A stretch of DNA of 64,000 nt from Hedera helix. Taxonomy: Eukaryota > Streptophyta > Magnoliopsida > Apiales > Araliaceae. This document shows positions 1 to 10,025 of the stretch, one piece after another. Under the pieces are notes generated by a model that saw nothing but the letters and a program-made list of their open reading frames with translations, was not told where the DNA came from and did not search any database. Position 1 is the first letter of the stretch. Each line of letters starts with the position of its first letter. The stretch lies in NCBI GenBank assembly GCA_947179155.2, contig OX359273.1, positions 15,622,001-15,686,000 on the forward strand. The letters are read 5' to 3'. Position numbers and translations under genes: made by a program.

Positions 1-191
1 GTCGTTAGGTTGATCCCCTTTCTATATCCACTGTAAAAGGTTCTAAGTCGAAAGACAAAGAACAGTTCAAGGTCTAACCACCACTCAGTCTTGCTATGTT
101 AAAACATTTGTAAATATCAATTGTTATTCCATGAGTCCTTACAATCCTTATCAGTGTGAGTTCACTTATATGTTATGTGTTTAAGACTTGC

Positions 192-207
192 TGAGCATTT
201 TAGCTCA
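192..207 (+). other. LTR hairpin TGAGC-N6-GCTCA (element 1, left LTR)
   Basis: Five-base perfect inverted repeat TGAGC/GCTCA around the loop ATTTTA, followed closely by CTTGC. The same stem with a different loop occurs in all three gypsy LTR families of the window, including the right LTR of this element (9611-9626). It lies downstream of the LTR TATA box and is therefore expected in the RNA. Confidence 0.6.
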
Positions 208-462
208 CCCTTGCATATAAACCTAATGTGCAGACAAACCCGAGAGCTCCGGCTCGAAGAAGAAAGGAAAGAAGAAATGCGTAGACTAGTTTACTGCTTT
301 CCTTAACTGTTCTTAACTGTAGTCATAATGACATTTTGTAATAAGAACAAGTTCAACACATGTAACCGAATATTATATAAATATTATCAAGTTTTATCAC
401 ATTCTCTTGTTACGTCTTTACTTTGATTAAACTTAGAATTGTTAAAACTTAACATAGTATTA

Positions 463-606
463 ATAATGATCTATTTATCTGGATGAGGATCGGTAAATAA
501 CTTGTGAGTGCTGTACATCCGAGACAGAACTAAGCGATGTTGACTAGTCAAATCCATCGTTAAGGTTCCTCGGACCCAGGTATAACTCGTTATTACTATT
601 CTGAAT
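463..606 (+). other. Conserved 144-bp LTR block (element 1, left LTR)
   Basis: Differs at only two positions from the equivalent block in the family-3 LTR at 47831-47974, although sequence on both sides has diverged strongly. Copies also lie at 9882-10025, 48662-48805, 54779-54922 (minus) and 61026-61169 (minus). Function unknown. It could be a packaging, dimerisation or transcription signal, or a block spread by gene conversion. Confidence 0.6.
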
Positions 607-1080
607 GTCGGATAAGTAGGATTATTAATATGAAGAGATATCACTATAAACAAATATGTTTCGAATGAGGGTTTTAACTATTTGGGTAATGTTCTGTACG
701 GAAAGAGAATTTTGCACCGGACAAAGATACAACCATTTGTCACGGATAAAGATGCAAACATTTATCACGGGTGAAGATGCAAACATTCACCGCGAGATTC
801 TCTGTTCCCAAGAGCCATCCTAATGATTTAATACCGTGGATGTTGAAACATGTAAAGTTATAGAATATCTAAATATTAAGGATAAAAAGGTTATGTTTGA
901 GTATTAAGTCTCTTGTATCAATTATAAGGACTTGATATAAAATAATGAAAGATCTTTGGGAATTAGGATGAGAACTTTGTTTGAGAATAAAGGAAATCAT
1001 CTATAAACCTATTGATTTAACATTTGTAGTGAGCACCAAGTCATCTATAGTAAGTATAGTGATTTGGGGGCGTCACAGGT

Positions 1081-1092
1081 TGGTATCAAAGC
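1081..1092 (+). other. Primer binding site, initiator Met-tRNA type
   Basis: TGGTATCAAAGC begins 3 bp after the LTR end at 1077. It matches the common plant initiator-Met primer site TGGTATCAGAGC with one mismatch. This is where minus-strand cDNA synthesis would start. Confidence 0.85.
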
Positions 1093-1272
1093 TGTAGATT
1101 ATAGCTCTAAAGTAGCAAGTACTTTAGGATATAATCTGATCGTTTAAGTTAAATAGACTTGTGAAGAGTCTAATAGATAATTAAAAGATGATAATAAACT
1201 TTAAATCTTAATTAATTAAAAGACATTATGTGAAAGAACTATACTAATTAAAGTCAATCTTGTTTTGTAGAA
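1093..1272 (+). other. Untranslated leader of element 1
   Basis: AT-rich, with no ORF. It ends in TTGTTTTGTAG (AG at 1269-1270), which looks like a plant 3' splice site two bases before the ATG at 1273. Confidence 0.5.
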
Positions 1273-1833
1273 ATGGCTGACATACACGAAGACAATGCTC
1301 AAGCCTTGGACTACGAAAGTGATCCGAGCGAGTATTCTAGTAGTGAATCTGAAGCAGATGAGCCAAATCAGAACTTGGAACTTAATGATGCCGGAGAGGC
1401 AAACCTAATAGAAGATGCAGATGTAATAGACTTACCAACTTACGATGAGATCATCGCCGAGTTGGAAGAGGATGCTGCTGAAATGATGGCCTATGGAGAA
1501 GCTCAAGAAGAGCGGGTGGAACAACTCTAAAATGAAAACCAGGCCAACATGAACAAGGCCAATGGTATTATGGAGGTACTAGAAAGGAGGTGGTTGGATG
1601 AAGCTGAAAGAAGCTACCAACTACAGATGCAGCTAGAAGCTTCCCAAGAGGAAGTATACCTCCTGCAAGCAAATCGTGCTCGTATTAAACGAGCTTATGG
1701 TGCTTCTTATGCCAAGCTCGAGAAAAAAGTAATTAAATTCCCCTCACCAGCCAAAGATTTGGGGTTCGAAATTAATAGGTCTGTGGTACTTAGTATGATC
1801 CACAAGATCAAAAAGAAGGCTAGAAAGATCTAG
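1273..1833 (+). pseudogene. Extra ORF upstream of gag, interrupted by one stop
   Basis: One reading frame of 187 codons including the final stop at 1831-1833, broken by TAA at 1528-1530. The N-terminal part (about residues 1-85) is very acidic, rich in D, E and S. The second part (about residues 93-187) is rich in L, E, R, Q and A in a pattern suggesting a coiled coil, and ends in a basic patch (KIKKKARKI). It is in a different frame from gag-pol, which starts 209 bases later. I recognise no domain. Extra ORFs upstream of gag are well known in the Tat/Ogre branch but are not a standard part of Tekay elements. The acidic-plus-coiled-coil layout could suit an accessory or RNA/protein-binding role, but that is speculation. 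The start is chosen because the ATG directly follows an acceptor-like AG and opens the longest frame. Confidence 0.6.
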
Positions 1834-2041
1834 TCAAGTAACGTGTAATAATTAGTATGTTGTAAATGTTTTGTTTAGCATTTCCCATTTTTATAAGGGA
1901 TGCTAATAGTCGTTAAGTAATTCAGCTCATTCGGATAATGTACTGTACAAATTTTAGTTATATAAGAAGTTTGTTTAAGAAATATGTCTTACACTTTTTA
2001 ATGCTTTCATATTTACACGTATGTTTCATTTTATTTAGAAA
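1834..2041 (+). other. AT-rich spacer between extra ORF and gag
   Basis: No sustained coding potential. It ends in CATTTTATTTAG (AG at 2037-2038), acceptor-like, three bases before the gag ATG at 2042. It may be intronic or a 5' leader for gag-pol. I see no strong donor close to the end of the upstream ORF. Confidence 0.4.
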
Positions 2042-5000
2042 ATGGCACCACCAAGACCAAGAACAAGGGCAACAGCAACAACAAGTGTTAGTAACGAAAG
2101 GAATGTTCAGACTCCCGATCCTATGCAATAATTCCTTAATAGGCTAATAGGAGTCTTTGATAATAGAACTGAAAATAATGCCCCACCACCACCCCCGCAA
2201 CCACAACCACAAATACCACAACCCCAACCCCAACCACAGAAAGTCTTATTTAAAGACTTTAAAAATGTAGGTCCTCCCGAATTCAAAGGAACCGCTGAGC
2301 CTATAGAGGCTCAGTGCTGGATAAATGAAATAGAAAAAGCCTTTGACTTAGCAGAGGTTGCTGAGGATAAAAAGACTAAGTTTGCCACTTACCTTATGAA
2401 GGGGGAGGCAAACTTCTGGTGGGAGGCCACCCGAGCCCGTGCTGGGGAAGGTGTGGTTACGTGGGAAGCATTCAAGGAAATATTCTTTGAGAATTACTTC
2501 CCTCGAAGCTTGAAAAATAGAATGGAGGTACAATTTCTGAATTTAAAACAAGGGGACATGACTGTTCCCCAGTATGCCTCCAAGTTTAATGAACTTGCTC
2601 GTTTCGCTCCAAATCAAGTAGGTACGGAGGAACGAAAGGCAAGAAGGTTTGAGGAGGGTTTAAAACCCTGGATTCATAGTAAAGTAGCTGTCTTACAAAT
2701 AGATAGTTATGCCCATCTTCTAGAAAAGGCTATCATTGCTGAAGGCAGTAGTGACGCCATCACAAAATTTAATAAGGAAAGGAATAATAATAAAGGAGCG
2801 AATGAAAGGGGGAAAAATAATAAGGGAGGAAATGGGGGAGGAAATAATAATAATAATAAAAGAAGGTTTAATGGCGGAAACTCCTAACAAGGAGGGGAAA
2901 ATAAAAAGAAAACATTCGAGCCATGTAAAAACTGCGGTAAACAACACGCAGGAGAGTGTCTAAAAGGGAAAAATGTTTGCTACAATTGCAAACAAGAGGG
3001 ACACATAGCAACCGCATGTCCTAGCCCAAGGAAAGACACATGTTTTCACTGTGGAGCCACGGGGCATCCAGCTAAGTTGTGCCCCAAAAAGGGAGGAAAT
3101 GCCGGAGGGGACAATAGCAACAAATCTACCCCAACAACTAATCCAGGTCGTCCAACGGCAAGGACATTCAACATGACCGTGGGAGATGCTGTGGCATCAC
3201 AGGATGTAGTGTCAGGTATCATTCCGATCAACACCATAAGTGCTTACGTGCTATTTGATTCGGGTGCTACTTGCTCTTTTATTTCCCATGAATTTGCTAG
3301 AAAACTAAACGTGCCTAGTGAATTGTTAGAAAGTCCTTTAATGATAGAGATTGCTAATAAAGAACAAATTCCTGTTAATAAGATCATAAAAGGTTGTTGC
3401 ATAGTGATCAAGGGTCATGAGCTGAGAGTCGATCTTATTCCAATCCAATTAGGGGAATTTGATGTAATTCTAGGCATGGATTGGTTGACCAATCACCAAG
3501 CGATGATCGATTGTCAACAAAAGTCCGTTAAACTTCTTACAACGTCCAAGTCTACGGTAGTCTTCAACGGAAGTCAGTCACCAAGAAAATCCCGATGTCT
3601 AACTGCAAATCAAGCAAAGGGATTACTTCAGAAGGGTTGTCAGGGTTATTTGGCATATATCGTAGACACCCAACAGAAAGGGTTAGATATAGACCAAATA
3701 CCAGTGGTTAGAGAGTTTCAGGATGTCTTTCCCAATGATCTACCCGGTCTTCCACCTGATAGGGAGATTGAGTTCGTTATTGATTTAGCTCCTGGAACTG
3801 CACCGGTTTCGAAGGCCCCATACAGAATGGCGCCTGTGGAATTGAATGAGTTGATGGTACAATTACAAGAATTGTTGGATAAGAAATACATTCAACCAAG
3901 TGTTTCTCCATGGGGAGCACCAGTGTTGTTTGTCAAGAAAAAGGATGGAACTTTAAGATTATGTGTTGATTATCGTGAACTCAATAAATTGACCATAAAG
4001 AATAAGTATCCATTACCTAGGATCGATGACTTGTTTGATCAACTCAAGGGAGCAGAGTATTTCTCTAAGATTGATCTACGGTCAGGTTACCATCAACTAA
4101 AAGTGAGAAAGGAAGATGTGCCGAAGACAACATTTAGAACACGTTATGGACATTACGAATTTCTAGTAATGTCCTTTGGATTAACAAATGCACCGGCAGC
4201 ATTCATGGACTTGATGAATAGGGTTTTTAGGTCTTGCTTAGACAAGTATGTTGTGGTGTTCATCGACGATATTCTTATATACTCGAAAACACTGGAAGAA
4301 CATGCTATACACTTAAGAAGTGTACTAGAAACCTTACGAAAGGAACAACTCTATGCCAAATTTTCAAAATGTGAGTTCTGGCTAGAGAAAGTTCAGTTCT
4401 TAGGTCATGTGATTGACAAGAGTGGAGTTTCAGTGGATCCATCAAAGATAGAAGCAGTAATAAACTGGGAACAACCAAAGACCCCAACTGAAGTGAGAAG
4501 TTTCTTAGGTTTAGCGGGGTACTATAGACGTTTCATTCAAGATTTTTCAAAGATAGCAACCCCGTTAACTAACTTAACCAGGAAGACCGTGAAGTATGCT
4601 TGGACAGATAAATGTGAAAAGAGCTTTCAAGAGCTAAAGAAGAGGCTAAGTGAGGCACCAGTATTATCACTACCTGATAATAGTGGAGGTCTTGTAGTCT
4701 ACAGTGATGCCTCACATAAAGGATTATGTTGTGTTTTAATGCAACATGGCAAAGTAATAGCTTATGCTTCGCGACAGCTAAAGGATTATGAGTTAAGGTA
4801 TCCTACTCACGATCTAGAATTAGCGGCGGTAGTATTTGCTTTGAAGATTTGGAGGCATTACTTGTACGGGGAGAAGTGTGAAATTTATACAGATCACAAG
4901 AGTTTAAAGTATATTTTTACACAACGAGAGTTGAATATGAGGCAAAGACGATGGTTGGAATTGATTAAGGATTATGATTGTGAAATCCTATATCATCCAG

Positions 5001-6571
5001 GAAAAGCCAACGTAGTTGCAGATGCTTTGAGTAGGAAGAATCAAGAGAAGTTAAATGTATTAACAACTCAGGAGGAATTGATTAAAGAGTTTGCTAGACT
5101 CGACATAGAAGTGAGAGTTCCTTCAGTCTCGACAAGGAAATTGTTCATAATGGAAGATCACTCAACCTTGTTGGGTAACATTAAGAAAATCCAAGAGGAG
5201 GATGGAAATTATAGGAAGTTGAAAAAGTCAACAGAGGTTATAAACGGCAAATACAAGATGGACAAGGAGGGAATCATAAGATTTGAATCTAGAATTTGGA
5301 TTCCTGCAGTTCAAGAACTCAAGGAAGAAATCATGTCAGGAGCACATAGTACTAAGTTTTCAGTACACCCAGGCAGTACCAAAATGTACAAAGACATAAG
5401 TCAACATTTCTGGTGGCCAAACATGAAAAGAGAGGTGGCTGAATTCGTTAGTAGGTGTTTGACATGTCAGCAAGTTAAAGCTGAGCATCAAAGACCAAGC
5501 GGATTGTTACAACCGTTAGAGATTCCAGAGTGGAAATGGGAGCATATTACAATGGATTTTGTAATAGGCCTACCAACCACACAGAAGGGTCATGATGCCA
5601 TTTGGGTAATAGTGGATAGACTAACCAAGTCAGCTCACTTTTTACCAATTAAGGTTAAGTTCACTTTGGACCGATTAGCAAAGCTATACATTAAGGAAGT
5701 TATCTCTAGACATGGCGTGCCAGTTTCAATTGTGTCAGATCGAGACCCAAGGTTCACATCGAACTTTTGGAAAAGTCTTCAAGAACATATAGGGACACAA
5801 TTGAGAATGAGTACTGCTTATCACCCGTAAACAGATGGTCAAAGTGAAAGGACTATCCAAACCTTGGAGGATATGCTGAGAGCTTGTATGATGGATTTTG
5901 AGGGAAGTTGGGAAGATCACTTACCTCTGGTAGAATTCTCTTACAACAATAGTTATCACGCTAGTATAGGAATGCCACCATATGAAGCCCTATATGGAAG
6001 GAAGTGTAGAACACCGATGTGTTGGGACGAAGTTGGTGAACGGAAGATGCTTGGGCCAGAATTGGTTCAACAAACAGCGGAGGTAGTTCAAACAATTCAA
6101 CTGAGGTTACGAGCTGCTCAAGAAAGACAGAAGAGATATGCCGATCTACATCGACAAAAGAGAGACTTTGAAGTTGGTAGTCATGTTTTCCTAAAAGTAT
6201 CTCCCTGGAAAGGAAAGATTCGTTTTGGAAAGAAAGGGAAACTGAGTCCAAGGTTTATAGGACCATTCGAAATATTACGAAGAATAGGTGAAGTAGCTTA
6301 TGAAGTAGCCTTACCTCCAGAGCTGGAACATATACATAATGTATTTCATGTTTCAGTATTACGTCCCTATAAACCCGATTACAAACACGTCATCAGCTAT
6401 GAACCCATTCAAATCGAGAAGGATCTAAGCTATGAAGAGATTCCTGTTAAAATTGTTGATAGGAAGGAACAAGTCTTGCGAAACAAGGTCATACCTTCAG
6501 TCAAGGTCATATGGAGAAATCAATCCATCGAAGAAGCAACGTGGGAATTAAAAGATAAAATGAAGATATAA
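2042..6571 (+). pseudogene. gag-pol: gag-pol polyprotein of element 1 (Gag, protease, RT, RNase H, integrase, chromodomain), with in-frame stops
   Basis: A single frame of about 1509 residues. Gag: a Pro/Gln-rich stretch, then the retrotransposon Gag core with FWWE, then three zinc knuckles at about residues 295-347 (the first is a shortened CX2CX3HX3C, the others CX2CX4HX4C). Protease: DSGA at residue 406. RT: the FIDD catalytic pair at 742-743, with KIDLRSGYHQ and FGLTNAPAAF upstream. RNase H: SDAS with Asp 889. Integrase: an HHCC zinc region, then Asp 1172, Asp 1233 and a Glu 36 residues later (DD35E). A GPF module (RFIGPFEI) and a chromodomain-like tail (VIWRNQSIEEATWE) follow. TAA stops fall at 2129-2131, 2885-2887 and 5828-5830. 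The last lies between the second Asp and the catalytic Glu, so no active integrase can be read. The terminal TAA at 6569 may also be premature: the frame continues with Tyr-Pro-His-Leu-Phe-Ser to a TAA at 6590, resembling the usual family C-terminus. Confidence 0.93.
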
Positions 6572-6624
6572 TATCCACATTTATTTTCTTAATTGTATAA
6601 GTTAATTTCGGGGACGAAATTCTT
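6572..6624 (+). other. 3' untranslated segment of element 1
   Basis: Short AT-rich stretch between the coding frame and the polypurine tract. It contains GGGGACGAAATTC, a motif that also sits beside the polypurine tract of the minus-strand element at 58561 onward. Confidence 0.5.
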
Positions 6625-6639
6625 TTAAGGAGGGGTGAA
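6625..6639 (+). other. Polypurine tract of element 1
   Basis: The purine-rich run TTAAGGAGGGGTGAA lies directly against the LTR start (TGTAATATTCC at 6640). This is the expected primer for plus-strand cDNA. Confidence 0.85.
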
Positions 6640-6828
6640 TGTAATATTCCGAACTTCCGAGAGAGTTGTAATCCGACTTTATGTGAATAAATAAAGCTTG
6701 AATTACATCTTATATGTGTTATGGAATCTTCGTTATTGCTTATTTATGTGTTTCGATTCAAGTATACAGCCTTAGCACGAAAAAGGAACATAAAAGTTTT
6801 TTCTTCAAAAAATCTGAAAAGAAGATAA

Positions 6829-6864
6829 AACCTAAACCCTAAACCCTAGGGTCTAAACCCTAGG
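6829..6864 (+). repeat. Telomere-like motif cluster in U3
   Basis: Several CCTAAACCCTA-type units in a row, partly in inverted arrangement. This matches the plant telomere unit CCCTAAA and the promoter telo-box. The family-3 LTRs carry the same cluster at equivalent U3 positions (41291-41325, 44708-44741, 58196-58232 minus). Confidence 0.75.
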
Positions 6865-7390
6865 AATTCTAACCTAAGCTCCCGAGCGAAACGTATACAT
6901 CAGAATGACATTCTGTTTCAAGATTCAACCTTCCCACAATTTGAAAACACGTAACAGTCAATAATAGTTTTTCTCGAAAAACGTGTAAAAGCACTATTCA
7001 CGAGGTGACGTTTTTCATTCGTTTGACTGTTTCTTTCATCTGTAGGACTTCTTACATTTCACAACATAGTGATAATATGAGGTTTAGATGTCAGGGAATC
7101 AATAAAATTTTCTTGGGAAAAAGACGAAAAAGACACGATTTACGAGAAAACGTTTGTCGTCTTTTTGAACGTTCTTTTCAACGTTTGGACTTTTTCCATT
7201 TCACGATATAGCATTTATACGGGGAATAGATACCAGGGAGCCACTGATATTTTTCCCAAAATAAAACGTAAAACGCTCTTCAAACGAAAACGCTTTCTAT
7301 TTTTGAACGTTCCGTTGAAGAATATTGTGTTTGTATTAGACCACCGATGCTTAATATGCAATAAAAGTTTTTGTAAAGAAAACCTAATTT

Positions 7391-7446
7391 TAGGGTTTGA
7401 GAAAACCTAACCCTAAGGGTTGAACCCTAAGGGTTAGAAACCCTAG
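7391..7446 (+). repeat. Second telomere-like cluster in U3 of element 1
   Basis: TTTAGGGTTTGAG is followed by CCTAACCCTAAGGGTT and ACCCTAAGGGTTAG, i.e. telomere-like units in both orientations forming short palindromes. Confidence 0.6.
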
Positions 7447-7460
7447 AGAGCACTATTCAT

Positions 7461-7549
7461 AAATACGAAAAGAATACGAAAATTATACAAAAATAATACG
7501 AAAATAATACGATAATAATACGAAAATTATACGGTATAAATACGAAAAA
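7461..7549 (+). repeat. Imperfect tandem array of TACGAAA units
   Basis: About seven units built on ATAATACGAAA, spaced roughly 10-15 bp. It lies about 0.5 kb upstream of the TATA box and was not seen in the other LTR families here. Confidence 0.65.
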
Positions 7550-8014
7550 GTCAAATGTGAATAGTAAAAGTCAACTATACTAATTAGTATACTAATCAAG
7601 ATTAAGGCTAAACTAAGTAAGTTTGATTAGTTAAAATGATTCACTAATCAACCAATCACATGTTAGCTTAATTAAGGACTAAACTAACCTTGACCAATCA
7701 TGGTTAAGCAAAGAAAAACAAGTTAGATTAACTAAACTAGATAAAGAAACACTAGTTACACTAACTAATTATCAACTAAATCCATGTAAAATTAAGTTAA
7801 CCAATCAAAATCCAAGCTAGCTATCCATGTGATTAGTTTTTGACCAATGAGCACAAAGTAAAGCAAGATGGAATCTAGGCCATTGGATCAAAATGTCCAG
7901 CCATTTTGTGCTTTTAATGAGGTGTCCTAAGTTCTTAAATATGTGTCCAAGTCCCTATGTAAACTAATAATAACTTCAAGGACTAAAAGTGTAATTAAAT
8001 AAACTTGACTTTTC

Positions 8015-8024
8015 CTATAAATAG
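8015..8024 (+). promoter_or_regulatory. TATA box of element 1 LTR
   Basis: CTATAAATAG in an otherwise ordinary AT-rich context. The identical decamer occurs at the equivalent place in each other gypsy LTR of the window, which supports it as the RNA polymerase II core promoter. Confidence 0.8.
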
Positions 8025-8165
8025 CAAGCTTAGTTCACTTGATTCACCATTCATTTTCAAAGCTCAAAAATCAAGTATCAAAGCTATACATATATTGAGA
8101 GAGAGTTCTAGTGAGTTACTATCTTGGATATTGCAAAGAAATAGTTAAAGCTTGCAAACACCAAA

Positions 8166-8168
8166 GGT
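8166..8168 (+). other. Candidate 5' splice site in the LTR leader
   Basis: CCAAAG/GTACAATC about 150 bp downstream of the TATA box. It is preceded by a block (from about 8131) that is also conserved in the family-3 LTRs, where the equivalent junction is AAAAG/GTACG at 42793-42794 and 46137-46138. Inference only. Confidence 0.4.
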
Positions 8169-8222
8169 ACAATCTCTTATAGTTTTTATGTTCGTTTTTT
8201 CTTTCGTCTTAAATTTTCAAAA

Positions 8223-8604
8223 GCTCAAGAACGCGAGTCGTAGCCATGTACGATTGTCGTTCTCCATGTTCTTCACGTGTTCTTGAGCCTTTCTACATTT
8301 TGTAGTAGTTATAATGTCGAAATTCAATTCATAGTTTAAAGCTTAATGAACATACGTAGTGGTCATGTACGGTTCATCCGTTCTCCGCGTTTGCGTATGT
8401 TCTTGAGCATTTTTATAAATTGTTTTAATCAATTATGTAAGCCGTTATAATGACCAATTTTTGTCAACTATAAAGTGTTATAATCACTTATGTAAGTAGT
8501 TATAATGCTCAAATTATTTCATGTACGAAAACCAAAAGCTCAAGAACACAGTCGTTACCATGTACGGTTTAACCGTTCTTCGTGTTCTTCGTATGTTCTT
8601 GAGC
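8223..8604 (+). repeat. Three palindromic modules of about 65 bp in the LTR leader
   Basis: Module I is 8223-8288 (arms GCTCAAGAAC/GTTCTTGAGC). Module II is about 8341-8408 (arms GAACATACG/CGTATGTTC). Module III is 8538-8604 (11-bp arms GCTCAAGAACA/TGTTCTTGAGC). Each has a similar centre with CCATGTACG or TCATGTACG and a CGTTCT stretch. Family-3 LTRs carry the same three modules in the same order, for example 42838-42901, 42941-43006 and 43137-43203. Confidence 0.75.
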
Positions 8605-9881
8605 AAAAGTCATGAATCTTTCTATGAGAAGGTTTGTGATTTGTTATTTTTATGTTATAAAGTGATATTGAGTCTTACAACATGATTTCATAAAGAGTTA
8701 AAGCAAGCGGTACCATGTTTCACATGGTTAACCCTAAAAATATTGTTCAATGTAAGCATACTGACCTTTTTGCTAAAATTACGAAATTTTAAATTCATAA
8801 TCTGCCTTAGTAACCTAAATGAAAGTTGTAGATCATGAAATTCTAAGCAATTTAGACTTAAAAATAACTTTAAAATGTTTCCGGATGACAAAGTTATGGC
8901 AGTTACCGGAAAGGATGTCAAAGCTGAAAATTTTAAGGGGCTTGCGGGTGGAAGCCCTAAATTTTGAGTTTTTGAGTTAGCCAAGTTTTCTAAAAATTCT
9001 ACCAATGCAAATAGTCTAGTTTAGTGATAAAAACACGTATAGAACGAAAAAAATTCGATAAACTAACATTCGGTACGCGAAACCCTTTGTATAGGCGCTT
9101 TAAACGATTACCGGGAAACCCTAAATTGTGCTAAAGGCAAGTTTTCTATCCTTAAACTTTGTTTACTTGCTTTCTATGTGATTTATACATTTTGTGTATG
9201 CAACGTGTTATAAATCTTTGATACGAGATTTATTGCTTCTTGTTTCGGCATAACTTGCAAAATGAAATGATTATTCGTGATAAATTCGAATCATGCTTTA
9301 TTATATCAAACCAAGTCGTCTTGGGGCGATCCTGACATGTGAAGTAAACTGAGATGAACAAATATGTATTACTGTTCTTGATCTGTCCAGTGTATTGTAT
9401 GTTATGCATAACATAGGATGTCGTTAGGTTGATCCCCTTTCTATATCCACTGTAAAAGGTTCTAAGTCGAAAGACAAAGAACAGTTCAAGGTCTAACCAC
9501 CACTCAGTCTTGCTATGTTAAAACATTTGTAAATATTAATTGTTATTCCATGAGTCCTTACAATCCTTATCAGTGTGAGTTCACTTATATGTTATGTGTT
9601 TAAGACTTGCTGAGCATTTTAGCTCACCCTTGCATATAAACCTAATGTGCAGACAAACCCGAGAGCTCCGGCTCGAAGAAGAAAGGAAAGAAGAAATGCG
9701 TAGACTAGTTTACTGCTTTCCTTAACTGTTCTTAACTGTAGTCATAATGACATTTTGTAATAAGAACAAGTTCAACACATGTAACCGAATATTATATAAA
9801 TATTATCAAGTTTTATCACATTCTCTTGTTACGTCTTTACTTTGATTAAACTTAGAATTGTTAAAACTTAACATAGTATTA

Positions 9882-10025
9882 ATAATGATCTATTTATCTG
9901 GATGAGGATCGGTACATAACTTGTGAGTGCTGTACATCCGAGACAGAACTAAGCGATGTTGACTAGTCAAATCCATCGTTAAGGTTTCTCGGACCCAAGT
10001 ATAACTCGTTATTACTATTCTGAAT
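9882..10025 (+). other. Conserved 144-bp LTR block (element 1, right LTR)
   Basis: Right-LTR copy of the block at 463-606; by eye it carries three substitutions relative to that copy. Confidence 0.6.

Larger units (their letters stand above)
1..1077 (+). repeat. 5' LTR of element 1, 3' portion only
   Basis: Matches 9420-10496 almost base for base and ends in the same terminal CA (gggggcgtcaca). It holds only the distal transcribed part of the LTR: the TGAGC/GCTCA hairpin at 192-207 and the conserved 144-bp block at 463-606. Visible differences from the right copy are two C/T, one G/A and one A/C change. The short minus-strand ORF at 471-653 lies in the conserved block and is repeated in the right LTR; I do not regard it as a gene without further evidence. 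Confidence 0.95.

Noticed and set aside
2720..2963. Overlapping ORFs on both strands within gag (2720-2947 minus, 2736-2963 plus)
   Set aside because: Alternative frames of the Asn/Gly/Lys-rich part of Gag; low complexity, no independent signature.
6829..7446. Interstitial telomere block
   Set aside because: Only a few degenerate CCCTAAA units, repeated at equivalent positions in several LTRs; they are LTR motifs and not telomeric DNA.
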